A stretch of 64,000 nucleotides of DNA, taken from positions 434,001 to 498,000 of the forward strand of contig NZ_CP109583.1 in assembly GCF_036250755.1 (NCBI RefSeq), in the 5' to 3' direction. The translations under genes were made by a program, and so were the position numbers. The notes under the pieces were generated by a model that was given only the letters and a program-made list of their open reading frames with translations, did no database searches and was not told the DNA's origin. Source of the stretch: Streptomyces uncialis. GTDB lineage: Bacteria > Actinomycetota > Actinomycetes > Streptomycetales > Streptomycetaceae. Below, piece after piece: positions 16,797 to 26,854 of this stretch (positions are counted from its first letter, which is position 1; every line of letters starts with the position of its first letter).

Positions 16797-17391
16797 CGCT
16801 CCAGTATGCGTCCCGACCCGGCATGAGTAGCCCTGAACGCCGCAGAACGTCTTGCCCATACAGGGATCCCGCACAGCGAGGCCGGCCCCAGGCATTCGAC
16901 AGGCCCGTCACCCAACCGAAGGCGTCGGCCCAGCGCGGTCCCCGCAGCACGACGCGCCCCTTTCGGTGATCAACGCGTCAGCGGCGCATGGCGGCCTCCG
17001 TGGCCAGGACCTGGCGGCGGCGTTGCACGCGGGACCGCGCGACCGGGGCCGGCGCATCGTCCGGGCCGACGCCTAAGCGTCCGGACTGCGGGTCTTCCCG
17101 TCATCAGAACGATCCCACCCCGCACTGTGATCATCACGGCACGAGGCAAGACACGGGCCCCAGCGCCAAAACACGGCATCGCCGCTGCCCGGCACCGGCG
17201 CCGAGGGCCATGTCCGGCTGCCGCACGCGGACGGCATAGACGGACTGCCGCCCGCCCGGGCGCGTTTCGGGCAGTGAGACGCCGCCCAGGCCGGTTGCGC
17301 CATTGCGCCTGGTGCCGTACCGGCATGGCGGACCGGCTTCGCCGACGACCTTTGCCCGGAGCCCGAGGGGGGTGGGTAGGACCCTCGGTGT
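16797..17391. other. No gene recognised; presumably contains the promoter of the TPR operon
   Basis: About 595 bp. No frame has a credible start or family. The stretch immediately upstream of 16796 must carry the promoter of the three-gene operon, but I see no clear -35/-10 pair. Confidence 0.4.
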
Positions 17392-17808
17392 TCAGGTCGT
17401 CGAGCCGTCGTCGTACGGCTCGTGGGCGGGGACCTGCCCGATGCGGCGCCGCTGCCGGTCACCGGTGAGCGCGACAACACGGTGCAGGGGCACCCCGACA
17501 GACGTGTGCCCTCCCGCAGGGGAGAACTCCAGGCTGCCGGTGCCGGGGTCGAAGGCGATCACGGTGCCGTACAGGCGGTGCAGTGCGGTGCCGGGCCGGG
17601 GTCCGCACTCCACGTCCAGGCACAGCATCCAGTCCTTCAGCCAGTGCACGGGCAGCTCCGCCAGCTCGGCGGACGCACTGCCCCCGGCATCGTCGTCCGG
17701 CACCCAGCTGTACCGGCCGACGACGAGCTCGTCGTACCGCGCGATGGAGCCGAGGTCTCCCTGAAATGTACGGCCCGGGTCGCGCCGCGCCGCCCGCACC
17801 CCGGTCAC
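17392..17808 (-). CDS. Hypothetical protein
   Basis: A 138-residue protein that I do not recognise. The centre is coding-like: ARYDELVVGRYSWVPDDDAG, LPVHWLKDWMLCLDVECGPR, LHRLYGTVIAFDPGTGSLEF, SVGVPLHRVVALTGDRQRRR. Start ATG at 17808. A longer coding-like stretch in a different frame lies upstream at 17900-18090, so this may be one piece of an older, broken gene. There is no signal peptide or membrane helix. Confidence 0.45.
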   Translation of the reverse strand: MTGVRAARRDPGRTFQGDLGSIARYDELVVGRYSWVPDDDAGGSASAELAELPVHWLKDWMLCLDVECGPRPGTALHRLYGTVIAFDPGTGSLEFSPAGGHTSVGVPLHRVVALTGDRQRRRIGQVPAHEPYDDGSTT

Positions 17809-18337
17809 CAGCGGGGAGGGCCGTCCGCCGGGCCCGTCGTCCCCGGCGTCCGCCGGAAGGTACGGTTAGGTGCCGCGCAGCAGCGCCCGCGCCTCCTGCC
17901 CGGCCTGTCCGGCAGCGCCGTCCGGTACGGCGGGTCCGCTCACGATCCTGCCGCTCCCGGCCGCGGCGTGCCCGGCGGCGAACGGGGCACGGCCAGGACC
18001 ACGGCGTGGTCGGGTTCCCAGGTGTAGCCGGTACGGCGTACTCCGAACGGCACGGCGGGTGCGAGCTGTTCGTACTGGGCCAGGTAGGCCACAACCGTTG
18101 TCAGCGGTGCCGTCGGCGTTGACTACTCAATGACCATCAATCGATCGCTCGAGAAAGTACGCCCATCGCGTTCCGCCCGAGGCCGATCCACAGGTCCTGA
18201 CACTACTCTCCGCAGACTCGGACTGTGCGGATCAAGCGCGCGTCTGACGATCGATAGACGCTGGTCTTCCGTCATGAATCAACGGTAGTTGTCGGGCATG
18301 ACAGCCTCCAGGGTGTTCCCAGAGTGAACAGGGTCTC
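17809..18337. other. No intact gene
   Basis: The minus strand near 17960-18095 reads VVAYLAQYEQLAPAVPFGVR and GYTWEPDHAVVLAVPRSPPG, which looks like the remnant of an unknown gene. 18130-18337 is lower in GC and shows no coding signal. Confidence 0.4.
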
Positions 18338-19372
18338 CTACGGCATGACGAACGTGGCGCTGTACTTCGCCCGCGTCACCGCGACGTAAAGCTTCGCCCT
18401 GTCTCCGGCCTGGGTGCAGTCTCGGGTCTGGTAGTAACTGATCATCGGCTTCGTCGGGAAGATGAGCACGCGGTCGAACGTGCTGCCCTTCGAGGTACCC
18501 ATGTTCATTGCGTCGAGACCGCATGTATCGGCTCGCTTGTCCCAGCGCAGCACCGTCGGCGCGTACTTCTCGGCGTACTCCAGCACGGCCGATTTCCCGA
18601 TCGCGAAGATGCCATCGTGACCAGTCACTTCGGTGTTCTTGGACACGGTACGCGCAAGGTTGGGGTACAGATCATCTGCGAAATCACAGATATCCTGGTT
18701 GCAGCGGTAACTCTCTACTCGGTTTTCAACGAGGCACAGGTCGGTACGTGTAGCCAACCACTCAACGATGCCACTCCCCTTGTACTTCGCGTTCTTTGTA
18801 GCGTTGTTCGTTGCGAAGGTGGCCTGGCGAGGATCACCAACCACCGTGACGGCAATCGGCGACTTCATCAAAAGGTCCAGGAGATCGAGGTCGCACCCTG
18901 CCACGTCCTGGATCTCATCAATGAAAATGTGGTCGTATATCCGCGAAAGACGATCTACCACCATACCCTTGCTCAGTTTGTTGGCCTCGAAGGAGAACGC
19001 CGATACACCGTCTCGATATGCCGACTTGCCGCGATCTACGTAGTACTGCTGAGGCTTGCTTTTTGGGATGCACCTCGAACGCTGTCCCACGAAATTGAGG
19101 CCACCCATCATTCCCGCTTCACCGAGAACAAAGCTCTGATAGGGGCGAGCACACTCGTTGAGAATAAACGTGAACCAACCCATGACCGTGGCGTGCCGCG
19201 GTAGCACGCCAGTGCCCGCGCTCAGTCGGCTCACGATCTGATGGAGGTTTTCGTTGGTGTAGGTCGTCACCAAGACGCGCTTGCTCGGATCAGCGACAAC
19301 GCAGTCGATGATGTGCTGGTTCTTCCGCGAGCCAGCCGCCGCGATGACGGCTAGATTATTAGGCGACTGCAT
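18338..19372 (-). CDS. UvrD-like superfamily 1 helicase, GajB-like
   Basis: A compact 344-residue SF1A helicase. Motifs in order: a P-loop variant VIAAAGSRKNQHIIDCVV near residue 10 (usual form GxGKT), motif Ia VLVTTYTNENLHQIV, Walker B HIFIDEIQDVAGCDLDLLDL, motif III VTVVGDPRQATF, motif IV VESYRCNQDICDFAD, motif V GTSKGSTFDRVLIFPT, motif VI KLYVAVTRAKYSATF. The order and small size fit the GajB partner of Gabija phage-defence systems. Its ATG lies inside the end of the OLD/TOPRIM remnant, 14 bp of overlap, so the pair was once one operon. The DNA is less GC-rich than its surroundings, consistent with transfer. With its nuclease partner truncated, the system is probably not functional. Confidence 0.78.
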   Translation of the reverse strand: MQSPNNLAVIAAAGSRKNQHIIDCVVADPSKRVLVTTYTNENLHQIVSRLSAGTGVLPRHATVMGWFTFILNECARPYQSFVLGEAGMMGGLNFVGQRSRCIPKSKPQQYYVDRGKSAYRDGVSAFSFEANKLSKGMVVDRLSRIYDHIFIDEIQDVAGCDLDLLDLLMKSPIAVTVVGDPRQATFATNNATKNAKYKGSGIVEWLATRTDLCLVENRVESYRCNQDICDFADDLYPNLARTVSKNTEVTGHDGIFAIGKSAVLEYAEKYAPTVLRWDKRADTCGLDAMNMGTSKGSTFDRVLIFPTKPMISYYQTRDCTQAGDRAKLYVAVTRAKYSATFVMP

Positions 19373-19700
19373 CCCTGATGTACTCCGGCATGTTGATGTT
19401 CTGGTCGCTAGAGAAGATCGCTAGAGCACAGGTTGTCTTTCGATCCTCCATATGCTCAAGCAAGTCTGCTTCGGAGGCAAAATTCTCTCCGAGGATGGCG
19501 TTCATTGCGACTAGACCGTTCGCCTTGAGGAGTTGCGGCTCGAGAGTCCTGTACGTCTTATCCTGTCCCACGTGAACAGAGATGTTCGGGAAGGCAGTGT
19601 GAGCGGCGTACTTTCGCTGCACCTCTGCGGCCTCGGTACCGTCGTTATCCCTCACGACGGCGACCACATTTCCGGTGAGTGATGCGATATCCAGGGCTGG
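19359..19700 (-). pseudogene. OLD-family (GajA-like) nuclease, C-terminal TOPRIM fragment only
   Basis: From about 19700 the frame reads ALDIASLTGNVVAVVRDNDG, TEAAEVQRKYAAHTAFPNIS, YRTLEPQLLKANGLVAMNAI, RKTTCALAIFSSDQNINMPE. This is the C-terminal half of a TOPRIM domain with the acidic RDNDG metal site. The N-terminal ABC-type ATPase of about 350 residues and the first TOPRIM glutamate are missing. The sequence before ALDIAS is unrelated GC-rich DNA, so a deletion or insertion end lies at about 19700. An ATG at 19745 is open in frame but sits in the unrelated DNA. Confidence 0.75.
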
Positions 19701-19951
19701 CGCCCGGCCGGGGCCTTGGCCGCAGCGTGAGGTCCTGTGGTTCACAAAGGTGAAGCTGCCTTTGGGCCCTTCCAGCAGGCCACTGCGGCTTGGGGTCGGC
19801 TGTTACGGGCGGCCCAGGGGAACGAGGGAGCGGACCGGACAAGGAAAGATCACGGCGTACACCTGGCCGGGCTCCTGGCACACCGTCGGGCTTCGTTTCC
19901 AGAGGTACCAGCAGCCGTTGCCGGGCGCCGGGGGGATTGGGCCGATGCAGT
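19701..19951. other. Junction DNA, no gene recognised
   Basis: About 250 bp between the Gabija remnant and the terminator of the beta-helix gene. No transposon end was seen at the junction. Confidence 0.35.
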
Positions 19952-19985
19952 GAGGCCGGGGGCCGCGTGTGCGGTCCCCGGCCTC
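19952..19985 (-). terminator. Hairpin terminator of the beta-helix/SpaA protein gene
   Basis: GAGGCCGGGG and CCCCGGCCTC form a 10-bp stem, extended by partial pairing of GCCGC with GCGGT around a short loop. It starts 17 bp after the stop codon of the minus-strand gene at 20003, the expected position. There is no U-tract, as is common in Streptomyces. Confidence 0.8.
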
Positions 19986-20002
19986 ATGGTTGTGCGGGTG
20001 GG

Positions 20003-23000
20003 TTACTTGCCCTTGCCGGGCTCCCCGCGCTTGTTGGCGATCTTGACCGTCACGGTCTCACCCGCGTCCTCGGGGGTGATGACGATCGGGCCGCGGACCG
20101 GGTTGTCGGGCAGGACGTAGCCCTCGGGCACGTCCGTCTCGCGTACGTAGTACGTCCCCGTCGGCAGTTCGTCGAAGACGCACAGTCCCGCGCGGTCCGT
20201 GGCACAGCCAGGACCGGTACGGGTGTCGGGCGGGGTGGAGCCGGAGGGCCGGGTCTGGAGGCCCGGGACGCCGTTGGTCTCCTCCCACAGTTCGAAGACC
20301 GCGCCCGCGAGGGGGCGGCCGTTCTTCGCGTCGGTCTTCTCGACCTTGATGACGCTCTCCTCGGCCGGGGTGCGGCTGTTGCCGGCCGTGACCGTGACGC
20401 CCTGTCCGGCGTTCTCCGGTGTGAGGTTCAGCGGGCCGAAGACCGGGTTGGAGGGCAGTTCGTAGCCGGTGGGCGCCTGGGTCTCGCGCCAGTAGTAGGC
20501 GCCGGTCTCGACGGTGCGGGTGCACTCGCCGTCCGCGCCGGTGGTGCAGGGGGCGCCGACCTGGATGTCGGGGTTGCCGCCGGTGGTCTGGAGGCCGGGC
20601 GTGCCGTTGGTCTCCTGCCACAGTTCGAAGACGGCTCCGGCGAGGTTGGCGCCGGTGTCCGCGTCCTTCTTGACGACCGTGACCTCACCGGTGACGGGGG
20701 CGATGGTGGAGTTGTTGGCGTTGACGGTGACGCCGGTGGGGGCGTTGGCCTCGGTCAGGACGAGCGGGCCGAAGACGGGGTTGGCCGGGAGGTCGTAGCC
20801 GTCGGGGGCGCGGGTCTCGCGCCAGTAGTAGGTGCCGAGGTCGACGGTGCGGGTGCACTGGCCGTTGGCGGGAGTGGTGCAGGGGCTGCCGACCTGGGTG
20901 TCGGGGTCGGTGCCGGAGGTCTGGAGACCGGGGATGCCGTTGGTCTCCTCCCACAGCTGGAACACCGCGCCCGCGAGGGGTGCCTGGGTGGTGGAGTCCT
21001 GCTTGACGACGGTGACCGCGCCGGTGACCGGAGCGGTCGGGCTGTTGTTCGCGGTGACGGTGACACCCTGTTCGGCGTTCTCGTCGGTCAGCGCGAGCGG
21101 CCCGAACACCGGGTTGGTCGGCAGCTCGTACCCGGGCGGCGCCTGGAACTCGCGCCAGTAGTACGTGCCGGTCTCGACGTCGCGGGTGCACTCGCCGTCC
21201 GCGCCCGTGGTGCAGGACGCGCCCACCTGGACGTCGGGGTTGCCGCCGGTGGTCTGGAGACCGGCGATGCCGTTGGTCTCCTGCCACAGCTGGAACACGG
21301 CACCCGCGAGGTTCGCGCCGGTGTCCGAGTCCTTCTTCACCACGGTGACCGCACCCGTGGCGGGGGCTTTGGGGGTGACCACCCGTGCGCTGCAACTCGG
21401 CTCGCAGCCGAGGTCGTCGGTGCCTGCGGCGGGGGTGACGGTGGCCGTGTTGGTGATGTCGTCCGAGGCGTCGGCCGCGGGAGTGCCGGTGATGACGAAG
21501 GTCACCTGGCCTCCCGCTGTGATGTTCACCAAGGTGTCGACGCCTCCGGTGCCGGAGGGGTCGGTGCACGAGCTCGCCGTTCCTGCGGCCTCGCACGTCC
21601 AGGTGAGGCCGGTCAGCAGCGCGGGTCGGGGGTCGGTCACGCGGACGGCGTGCGCGTCCTGGGGGCCCGTGTTCTTCACGATGACCGTGTAGGTCAGCGG
21701 CCGGCCGGGTGTGTAGGACGGGGAGTCGGCCGCCTTGGTGACACTCAGTCCGATGTCCGCGCAGCGGGTCGGGTACAGCGTCTGGGGCTCGCGTGTCTCG
21801 TGGATCCACGCGCCTCCGCCGTCGTAGATCAGCGTGTCGGACGGGGTGTAGGTGTCGCCCACGGTGACCCGGGGGCCGCAGGGGCTGCCCCAGTCGTTGC
21901 TGCCGCGCCCGCCGACATCCCTCGGCCCGGGGGTCGCGGCGGTGGTCGCGGCGACGGGGGTGTCCCGGGCGTCGACGGCGACGTTCCCTCCGATCATGTC
22001 GTTGTCCTGATTGCTGTCCTGTCCCGTCTCGGCGTTGGTGAACGTGCGGAGGGCGACCGAGTCCTTCGGGAAGACGTTGCCGCGCACCAGGACGGTGTCC
22101 CGCATGACGCGCCAGGTGCCTTCCTTCTCGCCGAGCTGGATCATCGGTCCCGTACCGGTGAAGACATTGCCGAGGACGTCGATGTCCGAGGACGAACGCG
22201 ACTGCTGGTCCTCGGGGGTGTTCGGGAAGGTCGCCGGGTCGAGGTTCTCCAGCGCGGTGCCCGCGCGGACGGCGCCCGAGTTGTCCTCCAGCGGGGTGAA
22301 GGAGATCTCGTTGTCGCTGACGGCCACATGGTGCGCGGGGACCGCGTAGACGACGTAGTTGGCGGGTCCGCCGCTCACCTTGTTGCGCAGATAGTCGAGC
22401 GTGTCCCCGCCGTAGGGGAAGAGGACGCCTGCGGGGTTGTCGGTCAGCTGGTTGTCGGCGAACGTGATGTCGCTGCTCTTCTGGATGACGTCCAGTCCGT
22501 CGGCGCTCGCGGACGGGTTGATGGTCAGGTTGGCCACGCCGGCGTTGCCGGTGAAGGTGCTGTTCCGGACGGTCAGCCGGATGACGGATTCCGTGTACGT
22601 CGCCCACCAGTCGATGCCGCTGACGGTGGCGTCGGTGACCGTGACGTCCGTCGTCATGTCCCAGTAGAAGGCGTTCGCGCCTCCGGTGAGCGTCGAGTTC
22701 TCGACGCTGATGTGGTCGGAGTAGTAGAAGCGGATCGCGGCGGATCCCCGGCGCACGTCGTCGGGGTTCTCGTAGCCCTCGACGGTCACGCCGCTGATCA
22801 CGACGTCGGTGTTCTCGTAGCCGCCGATGCCGATGCCACCGCCGCCGCCCGCACCCGCGACGAGTTCCAGCGAGGTTCCGGTGACCCGCAGGCCCGAGTT
22901 GTTGGCGACGAGGATGCCGGTCGCGACGTCCGTGAAGGTGCCTCCGGTCACCACGGGGCCGTTGAGGGGGTGACCGGACGTCCGCACCCAGACCTGTCTG

Positions 23001-24274
23001 ACGCCGATGCGCACCCCGCTGATCTGCGGGTTGTCGAGGGTCACGGAGGTGGCGCGGACCAGGTCGACACCGGTGCCGGTACTCCCCGGCGCGCCGGAGA
23101 CCTTCACGTCCGTGAGCCTGGCGCCGGTGGTCGCCCCGAGGCTGATGCCCGTCGTGCCCATCCGGGAGACCGTCACCCGGGTCAGCTGGGGGCCCTCGCC
23201 CGTTGTCGCGGCGGTGGTGGTGATGCCGTTGACGTAGCCGGTGACCGTGCTGTCGGTCATCACGACACCCGTGGAACCGCCCAGGCCGACGCCGGTCGAC
23301 CCGGCCAGCGACGTGCCCGTGAGGTGCACCTCGTCGAAGGAGGCGCCGGTCGTCCTGCCGGTCACCACGCCCTGCAAGGTCGCCCCGATGTCCACACGGG
23401 AGAACCGGGGGCCGGTGCCGGTGGCCGCGGCCGCCATGAAGAAACCACGGGTGACTCCGGTGATCTGCGTGTCGCGCACCACGACGGAGGCCGCGCTTCC
23501 CGCGTTGATGCCGGTGGAGACGCCGTTGGCGGCATTGTCACCGTTGTCGAACACGTAGTTCGCGACCGTTCTTCCGGTCGCCGGGGTACCGGAGAAGGTG
23601 ATGCCGGTGATGGCGGCCAGGTTCGCCGTGTTGGTGATCCTGATGCCGTCCAGCACGGTGTCGGCGGAGGTCGCCGCGACCGTCACGACCGTCCTGCTCG
23701 CGGCGGTCGGCTCGAACGTGACACCGCTGACGGTCAGTCCGCCGCCGGTGACCGAGAACAACGCGGTGACCACCGAGGCCGACGCACTGGCGAGGGTCAC
23801 CCGACGGGGCACGGTGATCGTCTTCGTGAACACATAGCTGTCGGGGACGATGCTGACGGTGTCCCCGTCGGCGGCCGCGTTCATCGCCTGTTGCAGGGTC
23901 AGCAAAGTCGGCGGCTGAGTGGGGCCGACCCAGGCGATGAGGGAGTCGTCAGCGGGATTGACGACGCGGCGGCCCGGCGCATCCGACCGGTGCGACGCTG
24001 GACGCGCCACGGTACGGGGCGCGGCCCCGGCGGGCCCCCCGCCCGGGGAGCGGGCCTCGCCGCCGCCATCGCGGCCGGCGGCGTGGCCGGCGGCGTGGCC
24101 GGGGACAGGACGGTGGTCCAGTTCCCTGACCGCCGTGACCCGACCGGGAGCCGGCACCGCCGGAACCGCCGCGGCTCCCCATACCCCCCACACCAGCAAG
24201 CAGGTCAGCGCTGCCCGCACCGACCGGGCTGCGGCCGATGGACGTCTTCGGTTCAAGGACTCTCTCCAGGTCAC
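20003..24274 (-). CDS. Secreted parallel beta-helix protein with DUF11 and four SpaA-like domains
   Basis: About 1423 residues from a GTG at 24274 (ribosome binding site GGGGGAG). A Sec signal peptide follows: basic [14 protein letters not shown], hydrophobic [20 protein letters not shown]. Residues about 100-830 form a right-handed parallel beta-helix built from short Thr/Val/Gly/Asn-rich turns ([32 protein letters not shown]). About 851-965 is a DUF11 domain ([20 protein letters not shown]). About 973-1420 holds four SpaA/prealbumin-like domains, each with the Lys ([11 protein letters not shown]), Glu (YYWRExxAPxGYELP) and C-terminal Asn (VTANNS) expected for an internal isopeptide bond. 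There is no LPxTG motif or C-terminal membrane anchor; the protein ends GEPGKGK. Probably an extracellular adhesin or surface-associated stalk. It is separate from the PKS cluster. Confidence 0.85.
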   Translation of the reverse strand: MTWRESLNRRRPSAAARSVRAALTCLLVWGVWGAAAVPAVPAPGRVTAVRELDHRPVPGHAAGHAAGRDGGGEARSPGGGPAGAAPRTVARPASHRSDAPGRRVVNPADDSLIAWVGPTQPPTLLTLQQAMNAAADGDTVSIVPDSYVFTKTITVPRRVTLASASASVVTALFSVTGGGLTVSGVTFEPTAASRTVVTVAATSADTVLDGIRITNTANLAAITGITFSGTPATGRTVANYVFDNGDNAANGVSTGINAGSAASVVVRDTQITGVTRGFFMAAAATGTGPRFSRVDIGATLQGVVTGRTTGASFDEVHLTGTSLAGSTGVGLGGSTGVVMTDSTVTGYVNGITTTAATTGEGPQLTRVTVSRMGTTGISLGATTGARLTDVKVSGAPGSTGTGVDLVRATSVTLDNPQISGVRIGVRQVWVRTSGHPLNGPVVTGGTFTDVATGILVANNSGLRVTGTSLELVAGAGGGGGIGIGGYENTDVVISGVTVEGYENPDDVRRGSAAIRFYYSDHISVENSTLTGGANAFYWDMTTDVTVTDATVSGIDWWATYTESVIRLTVRNSTFTGNAGVANLTINPSASADGLDVIQKSSDITFADNQLTDNPAGVLFPYGGDTLDYLRNKVSGGPANYVVYAVPAHHVAVSDNEISFTPLEDNSGAVRAGTALENLDPATFPNTPEDQQSRSSSDIDVLGNVFTGTGPMIQLGEKEGTWRVMRDTVLVRGNVFPKDSVALRTFTNAETGQDSNQDNDMIGGNVAVDARDTPVAATTAATPGPRDVGGRGSNDWGSPCGPRVTVGDTYTPSDTLIYDGGGAWIHETREPQTLYPTRCADIGLSVTKAADSPSYTPGRPLTYTVIVKNTGPQDAHAVRVTDPRPALLTGLTWTCEAAGTASSCTDPSGTGGVDTLVNITAGGQVTFVITGTPAADASDDITNTATVTPAAGTDDLGCEPSCSARVVTPKAPATGAVTVVKKDSDTGANLAGAVFQLWQETNGIAGLQTTGGNPDVQVGASCTTGADGECTRDVETGTYYWREFQAPPGYELPTNPVFGPLALTDENAEQGVTVTANNSPTAPVTGAVTVVKQDSTTQAPLAGAVFQLWEETNGIPGLQTSGTDPDTQVGSPCTTPANGQCTRTVDLGTYYWRETRAPDGYDLPANPVFGPLVLTEANAPTGVTVNANNSTIAPVTGEVTVVKKDADTGANLAGAVFELWQETNGTPGLQTTGGNPDIQVGAPCTTGADGECTRTVETGAYYWRETQAPTGYELPSNPVFGPLNLTPENAGQGVTVTAGNSRTPAEESVIKVEKTDAKNGRPLAGAVFELWEETNGVPGLQTRPSGSTPPDTRTGPGCATDRAGLCVFDELPTGTYYVRETDVPEGYVLPDNPVRGPIVITPEDAGETVTVKIANKRGEPGKGK
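20330..21355 (-). repeat. Tandem SpaA-domain coding repeats, about 325-333 bp period
   Basis: Four domain-sized repeats start near 21350, 21020, 20690 and 20360. The first three are highly alike in DNA as well as protein (AGAVFxLWxETNGxxGLQTx, CTTxAxGxCTRxVxxGxYYW). The last is more diverged ([20 protein letters not shown]). Such arrays can gain or lose units by recombination. Confidence 0.8.
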
Positions 24275-24785
24275 TTCCGCGACTCCCCCGGAACAGGGAC
24301 GCGGTGCCCCGATCCAAACCGGACGACCGACGCGTCCTACGCCTGACGCGCTGGGCGTAGGACGACTGCCACAGCACCGGCACCCGTCCGCGTGAAGAAA
24401 TGAGGGCGCGGCCGACCCACCACCGGGTGCGGGCGAGTCCGTGCGGCCGGTGCCGGGGGTGGTCGGGGTGCGGGTCACGGTTCCCATTGGCGGGGAGCGT
24501 GGTGGGGTGGCTCAACCGGCTTTCCACGAGCCCGTGGGTGGGTGTGCTGGTGAGGGCCGGTGCGGGTGGCGTGCGGCAGGTTCGCGCGTTCAGGTGAAGG
24601 GCGGGTAGTTGTCTCTTGGAGTCCGTCTGCGCCGTGTAAGGAGGGCGTTCGGTCGCGTGGGTTCAGGGGATGGTGTGGCGGTGGTCCGCGGATGGGCGGT
24701 GCCCCCGGCTTCGTCGGCGACGAACGGGTGGTGATGGCCGGTGCCGAACTCCTGGCGCTCCGCGACCCGGGCGCTCCGGGGGCAG
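24275..24785. other. Intergenic; upstream region of the beta-helix gene, left border of the polyketide cluster
   Basis: About 510 bp with no coding signal. It should contain the promoter of the minus-strand gene starting at 24274. It separates that gene from the polyketide cluster. Confidence 0.5.
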
Positions 24786-24808
24786 CCGTACGGTCGGGGA
24801 CCGTACGG
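24786..24808 (-). terminator. Hairpin terminator after the orf2-orf3 operon
   Basis: CCGTACGG (24786-24793) and CCGTACGG (24801-24808) enclose a 7-base loop. Each half is itself palindromic, so they pair perfectly. It begins 7 bp after the orf3 stop codon on the minus strand and marks the left end of the cluster. Confidence 0.75.
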
Positions 24809-24815
24809 TGCGGGT

Positions 24816-25895
24816 TCAGTACAGGCCCTCGGGGGCCGAGCTCGTGGTCTGGAGGGGGCGGACGTTGGCGACGCCGTCGATGGGCCAGCGGTCGGTGCTG
24901 TGGCGCAGTGCCTGATCGCGTTCCAGGATGTTGGGGAGGAAGAGGTCCTCGTGGAGCACGGTGAGCCGTACCTGGCCCACGGTGCCGGGGGCGACGGGGG
25001 TCGAGCGGTCGGCCTTGTCCACCACCGCCATCGTGACCTGTGGATAGTTCGGGACATAGCTGATCAGCTCACCGTCCCGCTCGATGTCCAGGCAGGCCGC
25101 GTTGCCGAAGGTGTTGCCGTAGGTCAAGCCGCAGATCCCGCCCCGCAGGGCGGTTCTGAAGGTCCGGTACATATCGGCGCTGATCTGGGTGCCGCTCAGG
25201 CGTACGCCGTCGAGGGCGGCGACGAGTTCGGGCCGGCGTTGGCGGAGGGCCTGGAACAGGGCCGGTGTGGTGTTGAGGTACTGGACCCGGCCCTGCCGGA
25301 GCACGTCGGTGATCTGCTCCAGCAGATGGGTGGTGTAATCGCCGACCTCGGCCAGCCGGCCGGCCCGGATGAGGCGCTTGACCCACCGGGGGTCCATGTC
25401 CACCGCGTACACCTGGCCGGCGTGGAGTTCCGAGACCTCCTGGACGCCGTTCCCGATCAGATGCGGTCCGGTGGGCGTGGCCTGCAGCCAGGTGCGGCCG
25501 GGTGCGAAGCCTTCCCGGACGAAGGACCAGCGGCGCCAGATCGCCCGGTGCGACAGCATGTCGGGGGTGTAGAACACCCGGCAGGGTGTGCCGGTGGTGC
25601 CGCCGGTGTCCCAGACACGCCCGGCGAGCGGCCGGGGCACGGACTGCGGGACGAGGTCCGCGGGGTCCTCCTCGCGCAATCGGTCCAGGGGGAACGGGCC
25701 GAAGGCGCCGAGCTGGTCGTGGCGGGTGATGTCACGCGGGTCGAAGTCCAGTTGGTGGACGCGGCCGAGCCAGTACAGGCTGCCGGACACCGGGTCGAAG
25801 TGCCGTCGGACGACCCTGCGGGTCCATTCGTCCAGGTCGGTGTCCAGCCATCGCGCGACCTGGGCGTCCGGGTCGGCACGGGTGGGGGCGGTCAT
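24816..25895 (-). CDS. Short ANL-type adenylating enzyme; probable fumarate adenylyltransferase (bafilomycin Orf3-like)
   Basis: A 359-residue protein of the phenylacetate-CoA ligase/AMP-binding type. VWDTGGTTGTPCRVFYTPDM (about 95-112) is the glycine-rich ATP loop, ICGLTYGNTFGNAACLDIER is the adenine-site region, and LTVLHEDLFLPNILERDQAL carries the ribose-binding aspartate. The chain ends about 35 residues later, so the mobile C-terminal domain of ANL enzymes, needed for thioester formation, is mostly missing. This suits an enzyme that only makes acyl-AMP. In Streptomyces lohii (literature recalled), Orf3 makes fumaryl-AMP and Orf2 passes fumarate to the C21 hydroxyl of bafilomycin A1. The ATG overlaps the orf2 stop (ATGA). 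The longer open frame to 26936 is an out-of-frame reading of orf2. Confidence 0.85.
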   Translation of the reverse strand: MTAPTRADPDAQVARWLDTDLDEWTRRVVRRHFDPVSGSLYWLGRVHQLDFDPRDITRHDQLGAFGPFPLDRLREEDPADLVPQSVPRPLAGRVWDTGGTTGTPCRVFYTPDMLSHRAIWRRWSFVREGFAPGRTWLQATPTGPHLIGNGVQEVSELHAGQVYAVDMDPRWVKRLIRAGRLAEVGDYTTHLLEQITDVLRQGRVQYLNTTPALFQALRQRRPELVAALDGVRLSGTQISADMYRTFRTALRGGICGLTYGNTFGNAACLDIERDGELISYVPNYPQVTMAVVDKADRSTPVAPGTVGQVRLTVLHEDLFLPNILERDQALRHSTDRWPIDGVANVRPLQTTSSAPEGLY

Positions 25896-26854
25896 GACAG
25901 CGCCGGGGCGCCGGTGAGGTCGATGCCGAGGTCGTACGCGGTGGTCAGAGCCTGTTCGATGTGCTCCGGCTGCTCGATGTGCACCACCGGGAAGGGGAAC
26001 GCGAGGATGCCCTCCGGGATCGAGGGGCCCATCACCAGCCCGAGTTGTACGCCCTGTTCCCGCATGCCGTCGTAGACGTCGACCAGGCTGATGGGGTCCG
26101 TGGAGTTGCGTTGGAACAGGTCCCTCACGTCGGCCGCGGTCCGCAGGACCTTGGGTTCCAGGCAGGACAGCAGGGGGATCTCGGGGTCGGTGAAGGACAT
26201 CGCGTCGATGCGCGGGGCCATGAAGTCGCGGTAGTGCCGACGCAGCGGGGTGTGGACGGCGATGGTGCGGCCGGGGAGCGGGACCACCGTGCCCGGTGGG
26301 ACCTCGGCGGCGAGTGCGTCGAGCGCTTCGGCGTGGCCGGCCAGCATGAGGATGCGCTGGGTGCCGTCGGTGGTGGGGCCGAAGTCGCCGGCCAGATGGA
26401 CGCCGGGGACATTCTCGCCGGGGTGGGAGGGGGCGCCTTCGCCGAGGGCGCCGAAGGCTATGGCTATCCCCTGCCGCGGTGCGTCGGCGGGCGGTTCCGG
26501 GGTGTCGCGGGAGCCGGCCAGCATCTCGAACAGTTCCCGACGGTCCACCGATCCGGCGAGGCAACTGGCGGCCATCGCACCGAGACTGAGGCCGCCGATG
26601 GCGGCAGGGCGTAGATTGAACGACGCGAGCACGTCGTGCACACCGATCGCGAGGGCCGCCTCGCGGACGGTGCCGACGCTCTGGCGTTCCTCCTGGGCGG
26701 TCGGGAGGTCTTCCTCCAGGATCTGACCAACGGTCAGCCCGGTCCACTCGGAAACCTGTTCGTACCAGCTGCGCACCACCGGGTAGGTCCGATGGAGCTC
26801 CAGGCCGTGCGGCTCGGTCCCGACGCCGCCGCCGAACAGGTAACCCAGACTCAT
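25892..26854 (-). CDS. FabD-like acyltransferase; probable fumaryl transferase (bafilomycin Orf2-like)
   Basis: A 320-residue protein with the malonyl-CoA:ACP transacylase fold. YLFGGGVGTEPHGLELHRTY corresponds to the N-terminal Gln-loop strand. PAAIGGLSLGAMAASCLAGS holds the nucleophile Ser (about residue 90), and GRTIAVHTPLRRHYRDFMAP supplies the catalytic His (about 201) at the place of the AFH/ASH motif. The Arg that usually binds the free carboxylate of malonyl-CoA is not obvious. The ATG at 26854 has AGGAG six bases upstream. It is cotranscribed with the adenylating enzyme. By position and pairing it should transfer a fumaryl group from fumaryl-AMP to the finished macrolide, an unusual use of this fold. 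Confidence 0.8.
   Translation of the reverse strand: MSLGYLFGGGVGTEPHGLELHRTYPVVRSWYEQVSEWTGLTVGQILEEDLPTAQEERQSVGTVREAALAIGVHDVLASFNLRPAAIGGLSLGAMAASCLAGSVDRRELFEMLAGSRDTPEPPADAPRQGIAIAFGALGEGAPSHPGENVPGVHLAGDFGPTTDGTQRILMLAGHAEALDALAAEVPPGTVVPLPGRTIAVHTPLRRHYRDFMAPRIDAMSFTDPEIPLLSCLEPKVLRTAADVRDLFQRNSTDPISLVDVYDGMREQGVQLGLVMGPSIPEGILAFPFPVVHIEQPEHIEQALTTAYDLGIDLTGAPALS

Noticed and set aside
19790..24346. Plus-strand open frame of 1518 codons opposite the beta-helix gene
   Set aside because: Gly/Val/Asp/Arg-rich antisense reading of a GC-rich gene, with no start signal; the minus strand encodes a coherent multi-domain protein.
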